NCBI GenBank assembly: GCA_009760855.2
Contig: WPIO01000060.1
Span: 1,853,501-1,917,500, forward strand
DNA length: 64,000 nucleotides
Reading direction: 5' to 3'
Source: Cristatella mucedo
Lineage: Eukaryota > Bryozoa > Phylactolaemata > Cristatellidae
Part shown: piece after piece, positions 56,155 to 64,000 of the stretch
How positions within the stretch are numbered: position 1 is the stretch's first letter
Layout of the letters: each line of letters opens with the position of its first letter
Translations under genes and position numbers: made by a program
Notes under the pieces: model-generated
Database searches by the model: none
Told to the model about the DNA's origin: nothing
Seen by the model: only the letters and a program-made list of their open reading frames with translations

Positions 56155-57345
56155 ATACATACAGAATATGTGGGTGTTACCCATTAGATTTTTTTATCGC
56201 TCACACACAACCTAAGCGGCTTTCGGTACGCATTCGGTACCCAACAGACTTCGTCTCACGTAAAAAGAGAAAGTGGGGAGCATAGCAGAATCAGGAAAGC
56301 AGTTGAGATAGCGAGTAGCATGGCAGTAGCAGCTCAGGACCGCTGAAAAGGATGATCCATAGTCGGCAGTAGGAGGGTAGTTGTCGTTGCATAAGAATTG
56401 TGGAAGTGAGTTCCACAGTCTAGGACCTGCAGAGCTAAAGCTCTGTGCCAACGGTCTTCAAGCCGAGGAATAGAGCAGCTAATTTAATGTCCACACAGGA
56501 CCTGAGGGCGCGAAGAGGCCGAAACTATTGCAGCAGTTAAGCTGGGTACAAAAGAGCCAAGCCGTGGCGCGCCTTGTGGGTCAGCGGAAGAACTTTGCTC
56601 TGTATCCGTTGCTCAACCGGCATCCATCCTAGCTCTATTAGCAAAGGAGACACGTGATCTAACCTCTGGGACTGGAAGACTAGCCTTGCAGCCGTAACCA
56701 TAGCCATTTGCAGTGGCCTAGTTGCTTCTTTTGGTAGACCATCCATAAAGGAATTACAATAATCAAGGAGACAGAACTAAGGAGCTATTTAAGATTTTTG
56801 CAAGCCGCTGTGGAAGACAGCTCCTAACCTTGGATATAGATCGGACGTGATGGCTAGCTGTAGAAGCAGTCTTCCGAATGAAGCTTGTAAAATTGGGGCA
56901 GCTGTTGAAAGCGGCACATAAATTTTGAGCACGTGGTGACGGTTGCACAACAGCATCATCTTGTTAGAAGAGCAAAGCCTTCTAATCCAGCCACACGCTT
57001 AGCGTGTCCTATGAGCAGCTGTTCGGTTTTATTGTCATTTAGTCTCAAGAAGTTTTCAGACATCCAGGAGCAAATGTCTGCAAGGCAAACATTCAGTTTC
57101 TCAGTAGTTGCTGCAGCAGATTCCGACTTTTTGAATGACAAATACGGCTAAGTATCGTCAGCATAAAAGGGATATCCGATTCCATTGGCTTTAATCACTC
57201 TTCTCAGAGGTTGAGTATATATGGAGAACAGCAAGGGACCGAGTGCGGACCCTCGAGGAACTCCACAGATGACCCGACCCTTCTCGCGTGTGAGACCTGA
57301 CCGCCACTCGACACGGATTGAGTCGCTACAACGAATCTCGGGAAA
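56155..57345 (-). mobile_element. LINE family B, RT end and C-terminal domain
   Basis: On the minus strand: the GVPRGSALGPLLFSIYTQPL region (about 57210-57275), YADDT near 57160, NDNKTEQLLIGHAKRVAGLE, KEATRPLQMAMVTAARLVFQ, LLIELGWMPVEQRIQSKVLP and FSSAGPRLWNSLPQFLCNDN. The extreme 3' tail is degraded. Small frameshifts throughout. Confidence 0.93.
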
Positions 57346-57496
57346 ACACTCGCTGTACCTTAGGCCACCAATTGGTCGTGGTAACAGGGAAAGTAGCAGT
57401 TAATAAGGCGGCAGTCGCGGGTGCTGACATATAACTGGCGATAGCAGATTCCTTTTAAGGAGACGTTCGATTCGTAGGTAATAATGATACAAATGA
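57346..57496. other. No recognised gene
   Basis: Short spacer between LINE copies. Confidence 0.4.
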
Positions 57497-58075
57497 ATTA
57501 TATATAATAATAATAAAACACTTGGTAAATCACACTCGAATAACTCAATGTCTTTCTGGGCACCCTAGTTTACTGCAAAAGAAACGCGATCAAATGGTGA
57601 ACGGTATCATGCTTGATAAACTACATGAATGACGTGGTTAGTTATGACGTGCACAGGGTCAGCATGCAAATGAGTTTAGCGGCAGCATAAGACGATGCCA
57701 GCGAGCTTAAGCACAAAAAGGACCATTCACAGGGACCCACTAAATGCTGTCATATATATGTGGGTTTTATATTTCATTTCAAATGCGGTGAAGTCAGGGG
57801 ATGTCGTGACGCAAGTCGGAAGTGCGTTTCAGGCTTTGAGAGCATGCGAACTAAATGCACAGTCTCCAAAGGATTTGAGGTTTGTACGACGTATAGGTAA
57901 ATCGTTAGATTCCGAAAAGCCGGTGGTACGATGCCTAACCTGGAGGGGGTAGTAGATCTGATAAGTACGTTGGAGTCAAAGAATGAAGGGACCTAAAAGG
58001 GACCAATAAAACGAAGTCGATACGTTGCTTGATTGGTAGCCAGTGCAAATAGGCGAGAAGTGTTGTATTGTAAGG
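57497..58075 (-). mobile_element. LINE family A 3' copy, diverged
   Basis: AT-rich tail TATATAATAATAATAAAACA, weak stem-loop complement, the 3' UTR and the decayed C-terminal region up to the CAAATAGGCGAGAAGTG landmark, where a family B copy begins. Confidence 0.9.
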
Positions 58076-58837
58076 TCATGTGCCCCCGTCTGTTACTTCA
58101 TAGACCCACACAGACTAAATCGGTGTTAGGCAGGGCAGTTTTTATTGCCCACTCGAAGCCTAAGCGACGTTCGGGACACATTCGGTAGCCAACAAACTTC
58201 ATCTCACGTAATTAAGAGAAAGTGGGAAGAATAGCAGAGTCAATTGAGCAGTTGAGGTAGTGAGTGGCGTGGCCGTTGCAGCCCAGGTCCGCTAGAAAGG
58301 ATGAGCTATAGCCGGCCGCAGGCGAGTAGTTGTCGCTGCGAAAAATAGTGGAAGCGAGTTCCACAGTCTAGGACCTGAAGAGCTAAAGCTGCTGTCGCCA
58401 GCAGTCTTTAGGCGGAGGAACGGAGCAGCTAAGTTATTGTCCATGCAGGACCTGAGGGCAAGGGCAGGCTGAAACTGGTGCAACGGGTAGGCTAGGTACG
58501 GCGCAGCCAGGCCGTGACAGGCCTTGCGGGACAGCGAAAGAATTTTATTGAAGCTCTGTATTGATTGACCGGAAGCCATCCTAACTCTTTTCGCAAAGCA
58601 GAGAGTTGGTCAAACCCCTGGGACTTGAAAACTAGCCTTACAGCCGTATTCATAGTCATTCGCAGTGGCCTAGTTGCTTTTTGATAGCCCAGCTAAAAGG
58701 GAATTAAAATAATCAAACCGAGGCAGAAATAAGGAGCACGTTAAATATTTTGCAAGTCACTGTGGAAGACAGCTCCTAATCTTAAATAGGAATCGGATAT
58801 GATGGCTAGCTATAGAAGCAGTCATCAGAATAAAGCT

Positions 58838-58930
58838 TTTAAAATTTAATCTTGGAAATTTAATGGAAATTGTAAATTTGGAATTTGGAAATTTGAATTT
58901 GAAATTTAAAAAATTTAATTTAATGTTGGA
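58838..58930. repeat. AT-rich GGAAATTT-like expansion within LINE B
   Basis: Irregular repeats of AAATTT, GGAAATTT and AATTTGGAA are inserted between the LNF and KSF codons of the LINE. Other copies lack it. The surrounding frame remains open. Confidence 0.85.
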
Positions 58931-59094
58931 AACGACACCTAAATTTTGAGCACGTGGTGACAGTTGCACCACAGTATCACCTATTAGAAGAGTGAAGCCT
59001 TGCAATCCAGCCACACTCTTAGGTTTTCCATAAGTAACAGTTCAGTTTTATCGTCATTTACTTTCAAGAAATGTTCCGAAATCCAGAACCAAAT

Positions 59095-59171
59095 AATAAT
59101 AATGATAATAATTCACTTGATAAAGCGCCCTCAGAGAACTTAATCTCTCTCTAGGCGCTTTACATTTGCTT
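59095..59171 (-). mobile_element. Solo LINE A tail nested in LINE B
   Basis: (AAT)n followed by CACTTGATAAAGCGCCCTCA and CTCTAGGCGCTTTACATTTG, that is, only the family A terminal stem-loop and tail. Family B sequence continues on both sides. Confidence 0.92.
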
Positions 59172-59572
59172 GGCAAGGCAAGGATTCAGTTGATCATTTG
59201 CTGCAGCAGATTCCAAGGGTTTGAATGGCAAATACAGCTGAGTATGGTCAGCATAAAAGTGATAGCCTTTAAAATGGGCCTTAATCACTTTTCCCAGAGG
59301 TTGAGTATACATGCAGAACAGCAAGGGACCGAGAACGGACCCATGAGAGATTCCACAGGTGGCCCGTCTCGTGGGTGAGACCTGACTCCTCACGACACAG
59401 ATTGAATGCGATCAGACAAGTACGAATTAAACCACGTGATGTGGCAACATTGACACTCTGTAACTGTGTAATGTGGTCCAGCTTGTGTTGCTGCAGGCAT
59501 CGATGACATCTGCACGCAGATAGAAGCAACTGTTCTTAAATGGAATAATGATAAAATCAATTGACTAGTTAT

Positions 59573-59667
59573 TGTCAAACCAAGTGCGATTCAGAACTCG
59601 GAAAATCGAACACTCAAAATCGGCTCCGCCAGCATAATATGCTGGCGGCACCGATTTTGTGCGTTAG
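59573..59667. other. No gene; short hairpin-like stretch
   Basis: AAAATCGGCTCCGCCAGCAT and ATGCTGGCGGCACCGATTTT (about 59616-59660) form an imperfect inverted repeat with a short loop. Function unknown. Confidence 0.6.
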
Positions 59668-59843
59668 CTCAATGCTCTTCTGATTCTGCTATGCTTCCCA
59701 TTTTCTCTTTGTTGCGTGAAAAAAGTCGGTTGGCTACGGAATGCCGCTTAGGCTGTGAGTGGGCCAAACTCTTCTGCCTAACACTTACTTAGTCTCTGTG
59801 GCTTCGAAGAGGTACAGGGGGAGATACATTACATTACATTGCA
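59668..59843 (+). mobile_element. LINE family B terminal fragment
   Basis: TGATTCTGCTATGCTTCCCA through GCTTAGGCTGTGAGTGGGCC to the tail ATTACATTACATTG. Confidence 0.9.
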
Positions 59844-59844
59844 A

Positions 59845-60655
59845 CATGACCTGTGATTGGTCGACTTAATCAACTCTACAGTCAAGCATGCCTACTTTCA
59901 GCTACATAACATTGCTATAAATCGGGCTTGTTTAGACAGGGATACCACATCTAAATTGGTCCATGCATTTGTGACGTCAAGTCTCTACTTCTTTTACTCA
60001 CTTCTGGCTGGTCTACCAGCATGTGCAATCAGGCGCTTGCAGCTGGTGCATAACTTGACAGCTAGGCTTGTCCGTCGTGAGCGTCGCAGTTGCCACATTA
60101 CACCACTTCTCGTCGACCTGCACTGGCTACCAGTCATGCAACGGATTGACTTCAAGGTTTTGTCACTCACTTTTATTCACCTTCGTTCTTTGACTCCAGC
60201 CTACTTATCAAATCTTCTTTTTCACCAGACTAAGCATAGTTTCTCCCGCTTTTAGAATCTAAGTGTTTAATTATGCCTCATAAAAACCTTAAATCCTCTG
60301 GGACCGTGCCTTTAGTTCGTATGATCCCAAAGCCAGAGTCTCACTCCGATCTATGTCGGGATATCTGAATTGATCACATTTAAAAAGAAACTAAAAAAGT
60401 ACCTATTTATGATTGCATTTAGTGGATTCGTGTTGACTTGTATATGCTTATGGGCTTTGACACAATTGCAGGCGGCCACTTATTATAATGGCATCCTATG
60501 TTTGTGCATGTCACCCCTAACCACGTTATTCTTGTTGTTTATTGAGCATACCGCCAGTAACCTTTTGTTCGTGCTTCCTTTGCAGCAATTGCAAAGCGCC
60601 TAGAAAGAGATTGAGCTCTCTGAGGGGGAATTAATAAATGTATGGTTATTAATTA
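59845..60655 (+). mobile_element. LINE family A 3' copy
   Basis: A 132-codon frame (59857-60255) has [40 protein letters not shown] and LTPAYLSNLLFHQTKH. Frameshifts follow, then the 3' UTR, stem-loop (GCGCCTAGAAAGAGATTGAG) and an AT-rich tail. Confidence 0.92.
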
Positions 60656-60671
60656 TAAAGTCTACGCAAGT

Positions 60672-60688
60672 GAGAGCGAGAGAGGAGG

Positions 60689-60740
<52 letters not shown>
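60672..60740. repeat. (GA)n microsatellite
   Basis: GAGAGAGGAGGAAGAAA followed by pure GA to 60740, where a family B fragment begins. Confidence 0.95.
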
Positions 60741-60741
<1 letters not shown>

Positions 60742-60743
<2 letters not shown>

Positions 60744-60915
60744 TACATTAAGTATGGATGTAGCAGCTCAGGACCGCTAGAAAGGATGAGCCATAGTCAG
60801 AAGTAGTAGAATAGTTGTCGTTGCGTAAGAATATTAGCGAGTTCCAAAGTCAAGGACCTGAGGAACTAAAGCTTCTGTCACCAATAGACTTTAAGCGGAG
60901 GAACGAACAGGTAAT
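60742..60915 (-). mobile_element. LINE family B internal fragment
   Basis: GTAGCAGCTCAGGACCGCTA to CAATAGACTTTAAGCGGAGG, the complement of the DRSFSS...LWNSL coding region. Its 3' end is missing. Confidence 0.85.
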
Positions 60916-61589
60916 CTATAGTGCATACCTATATATGCTACTCACTACCGTAGAAAGCGAGCACCAATTCTTACGGCATATTTCTTCCCTTGCTGCCGTC
61001 GCTGCCGCTCCACCTCAAAATCCCGTTGTTCTTGTCCACTATCCTTCAAGCTAGTCTTTATTATACTCATGTTTACATTATCTCACGCGCCACAAGACCG
61101 CCAGTTCACCACACTCTGCTCCAACAGTTCTCCCTAGGAGGAGGTGCGAACACCTGTTGCTAGGCGGGGTAAAATTATTCTTTTGCAACTATTGCAACGG
61201 CCCACTATTATGAATCTTGAACTTGGCCACTGACTTTTAAGAACTGGAGATTGCTAATAAAATGACCGCGATAAGCAGGCTTATGAGCAGCGCGATAGCT
61301 ATTTATTTAACCCGATTAATGCGCGTACGATTAGCTAATGGGGGGGGGGGCATGCAGGAAGATAATGGGTGAGCAGCGCCGTTATTTTTGGCGAATATCT
61401 GCCTGTCGGTGAGCTGTCTGAAGATCTGTCAGACGTCTGAGCAACAGCTACTCGCACTTGGGCGTGCAAAATTGGCAGGATTTTGACTGCCGAGATACTC
61501 ACAAGGTTCTTGCATCCCAAAGACTGAAACCAGCGATATCCTAATCCATCGTTGGGCGGTATCAAAAGCCTGTCCTAAAATAAGCAACT
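60916..61589. other. No recognised gene
   Basis: Contains a G10 run near 61340. Small open frames have no motif. Confidence 0.4.
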
Positions 61590-61680
61590 TCTATTGCGTA
61601 TCACTTTGCAGCAAATGTAAAGCGCCTAGAAAGAGATTAAGTTCTCTGAGGGCGCTTTATCAAGTGCAATATTATTATTA
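61590..61680 (+). mobile_element. LINE family A tail only
   Basis: GCGTATCACTTTGCAGCAAA, perfect stem-loop, ATTATTATTA. Less than 100 bp. Confidence 0.92.
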
Positions 61681-61734
61681 TAACCACTTATGCATAAGCA
61701 TTCGAGCCCCAGTCTGGCGGGAGTTGCGCCAGAG

Positions 61735-61897
61735 GCTGAGAAAGCCCGGAACTCAACCCTGACCGACGCCACGACAGCTGCAGAGTTTAGGACGTTAAAA
61801 AAAAGCTAAAACTGCAGCAGTGGTTCACAGTATTCGCAGGGTCCCTGTGATCTGTCCTCCATGTGCTTATGCATGCTGACTCGGTGCATGTCATATA
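61735..61897 (+). mobile_element. LINE family A internal fragment, diverged
   Basis: AAAGCCCGGAACTCAACCCT (KAWNSTL) to GGTCCCTGTGATCTGTCCTC and CATGTGCTTATGCATGCTGA. It lacks the 3' end and abuts a SINE1. Confidence 0.8.
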
Positions 61898-62060
61898 AAT
61901 ATACATAGTTTCTATCGCACCCTAAGAGTGCTTAATCTCTATTCAGGCGCTTCTCATCTGCCACTGGCTTGAGTAAACAACCTCGGTCATCAAATCAATT
62001 CCCGTTAACTTCCATCGTTACAGGCAAGCACCTTATTCATTAGGCCAAACCTGCGCTTCG
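61898..62060 (-). mobile_element. SINE1, degraded
   Basis: Tail side ATAAATATACATAGTTTCTA, stem-loop complement CTAAGAGTGCTTAATCTCTA, weak box B and a box A complement CAAGCACCTTATTCATTAGG. Confidence 0.75.
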
Positions 62061-62867
62061 CATTACATTTTGCTACTTAACCCATTTCCATGTTGACACT
62101 TTGTATTTTGAAGCAAACGATATTACACGTGTTGACACTCAATTTTACTACAGGTTATACGATCGTGCTTCGTTTGCAGCATATTTAACGGATTCCTCCA
62201 GAATTAGTCTGGAGGAATACGTCCACTAGGTCTGGCGGAATGGACAGGGCTGAGGTGTCCCGTAGAAATTGCAACCGCTCAAAGCCTCCTTTGGCAAACA
62301 AAAATTATACCTAGCCTTCCACCCGTAGAGGCCCATAGCTCATTCCTTCCTGGCGGCTACTGGGGTATCCGTTGAGCGGGGCTGCCGAGCTTTGAGAACT
62401 GCTCGCCGGGTGGCGCCCCTTTCGAGGCGTTCTACTTCCAGCTATTGATGTTTATGCGTGGCATAATTATGTCAGCCAGCCGTGCAGGTAAGTAGCCTCG
62501 AAGTGCGGCATCTCAGGCTCTAGAAATGTGGATACCAGTTCCTTTCACGTATAATTCAGGAAGACTTCCCAGTGGCGCTCTTTCGGTGTTGCCGTTTTGA
62601 CTTTCCAAAAATTAAATGCAGCCCTTTTTGATCTGGGAAACGAAGGATAAGACTATTGTATACAAGTCCTTCTTGCTGGTGTAGAATCGGATGAAGTCAG
62701 ATGAAAAGTGCTTTTTCAGAATCGAATGCTTCTTGTAGAAAAGGCATTGTTTTCTTTTTAAAAGCAGCTAAAGCATACTACAAGCGAGATGCAAACTGGC
62801 CGGTTCGCATAAGCGCCTTCAATGCAAAGCTTCGCTAGCTGCACGAATCCACGAGGGCCCTTGCTCG
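62061..62867. other. No recognised gene; one perfect hairpin
   Basis: A perfect inverted repeat ATTCCTCCAGA / TCTGGAGGAAT (62192-62202, 62208-62218) with a 5-base loop. No T-run follows and no gene is adjacent, so its role is unknown. Confidence 0.5.
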
Positions 62868-63165
62868 CAGCCCTCAGGTAGAGGGCAATAAATAAATATC
62901 TATCATTTTCACCTTAGCATCACTAGAGCTGTGCGAGCCTGAAGCTTTTCTAATTATTGCAGCTTCTCACCTTACCGCTGGTGCTTTAGCCCTTACCGGT
63001 ACTCTAATCCTCACAGAGTCTGGTAGTGGAGGGCCGGAGACATTTTTTAACGGTAACCACAAGGTCTCTGTCCCCCCCTCCGTGCGATTGCTGGACGCGT
63101 ACCTCAGGTCTCCCGACTTAAGTTGAGTATGTACATTTACGACTGATATTTTTCTGTATTTTCCC
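62868..63165 (-). repeat. Repeated segment, second copy of 47390-47700
   Basis: Shares GCCCTCAGGTAGAG, AGAGCTGTGCGAGCC, GAAGCTTT and AACCACAAGGTCTCT with the first copy, in the same order and orientation. The minus frame (62967-63188) reads GPPLPDSVRIRVPVRAKAPA then a break. Adjacent to GGCAAT-type sequence, as in the first copy. Confidence 0.5.
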
Positions 63166-63299
63166 AGGCCATTGGCATCGATAGCCACGAATTTCCCCGG
63201 AATGCAGTTCGTGGTTGGCTTAAAAGGTGCAGTTGCACTTGTAATACAGCATACCGTAATAAGCTAGAAAAACTAGCATATTCTCACACAAGCTTTATT

Positions 63300-63690
63300 T
63301 GCAATTGTAACAGACAATCACAGACAGCTGTACTCTGGTAAATGCCGTTGATTGCTATGCATTGCCCTTGATTATGCTTGTGTCGATTGTGACGTTCCAC
63401 GTCAGATGAAATTGTTCGATTACACAATACCTGATGATTAGAGAAACGTGCAATCATTATTAGAGCTAAATGTGTACGTATTCTGATCGTGTTTTGGTGG
63501 GTTTCGGTGGATTAATGTACTAGCCTGAGCAGCTGCAGTCGATTGCAGTGCGTTGCAGCAGAATGGTCCAGGCAATTACAGTAAATTATGCGATTGCACA
63601 ATAACCGAATAGTAGAGCAGTGTACAATCATAGTTGGAGCTTCCAGTGCATGCTTTCTGGTAGCTGCGTGGTGGATTGCAGTCTGCGACG
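63300..63690. repeat. GGCAAT-type degenerate repeat, inverted
   Basis: The complement reads CTGCAATCCACC, TTGTGCAATCGCATAATT, GTAATTGCCTGGACC and CACTGCAATCGACTGCAG, resembling the block at 44915-47200. Confidence 0.55.
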
Positions 63691-64000
63691 CCATTACCGG
63701 CTCTGAAGCCGTGTGGTCCCTGTTTCTGAACCGGGAGGCCCGGGTAGCACGCTAGACCCCAGCAGGACAGGGCACCGCCGGCTAATGAACATGTACTAGA
63801 TAAAAATCTTTTTCTGGATAGTTGAAATCTATATCAGTATGTACAGAGCATGTTAAGAGGCGTGTTGGCATTGCATATTCAGAGTCAAGGGGGTCTGATG
63901 ACAGCTAAGGGACATTTCCCAAGTACGGGCTTGCTTAGACCACTACGGCAAGGACAAACTGGCTCGTGCCTTTATGATATCGTCTCGGGACTTGCCCTTC
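63691..64000. other. No recognised gene
   Basis: GC-richer start (CCGGGAGGCCCGGG palindrome at about 63730-63743) followed by unassigned sequence to the window end. Confidence 0.4.

Larger units (their letters stand above)
58080..59572 (-). mobile_element. LINE family B, RT to 3' end, interrupted twice
   Basis: The longest family B copy. The minus strand carries CGISHGSVLGPLLFCMYTQP (59280-59345), HFYADHTQLYLPFKP (one Asp of YADD is His), AGLQGFTLLIGDTVVQLSPR, SHHIRFLFKIRSCLPQ, and GDSSFSSSGPRLWNSLPLFF at 58292-58579. It is interrupted by a family A solo tail at 59095-59171 and expanded by an AT-rich (GGAAATTT)-like stretch at about 58838-58930. Confidence 0.93.

Overview
The window looks like nuclear DNA of an animal, probably an invertebrate or basal deuterostome. 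It has intron-rich gene debris, L2/CR1-type LINEs with short simple-repeat 3' tails, tRNA-derived SINEs, a SPIN/URR1-like hAT MITE, long GA, CA, TA and CAG simple repeats, and pieces of a NEK10-like kinase locus. I see no bacterial operons, ribosome binding sites or CRISPR array. The species cannot be named from the sequence. Almost every sizeable open frame is retrotransposon reverse transcriptase debris, its antisense shadow, or simple repeat.

Two LINE families dominate. Family A ends in a 40-nt stem-loop followed by (ATT)n. Family B ends in (TTACA)n. I count about 24 family A and 12 family B pieces, all 5'-truncated and most broken. A tRNA-like SINE (SINE1) carries the same 3' stem-loop as family A, which suggests it is mobilised by that LINE. 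A second tRNA-like SINE family (SINE2) has a different body.

Layout. 1-2.6 kb: CpG-rich start and family B pieces. 3.4-5.5 kb: the longest family A copy, with most of the RT domain. 5.7-6.2 kb: a GA microsatellite of about 490 bp. 6.9-15.4 kb: LINE and SINE nests. 15.5-16.65 kb: a clean kelch-like exon, the best candidate for an intact host coding exon. 19.0-20.5 kb: CpG-rich, promoter-like block with a C12G13 tract. 20.6-31.3 kb: a tandem array of about 17 units of roughly 450-650 bp. Each unit carries a decayed C2H2 zinc-finger segment, a second conserved coding-like segment and a fossil LINE tail; several carry a GTCACGTGAC palindrome. 33.9-34.1 kb: hAT MITE with an imperfect 8-bp target duplication. 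38.4-42.6 kb: exon-like pieces of a NEK10-type kinase with good splice sites but in-frame stops, plus LINE insertions. 44.9-47.9 kb: degenerate GGCAAT-rich repeat block with inverted ends. 48-64 kb: further LINEs, SINEs, LTR pieces and microsatellites.

The genes do not form a pathway. The biology here is repeat dynamics: a LINE and SINE pair sharing a 3' hairpin, nested and back-to-back insertions, and amplification of a zinc-finger exon together with its flanking DNA.
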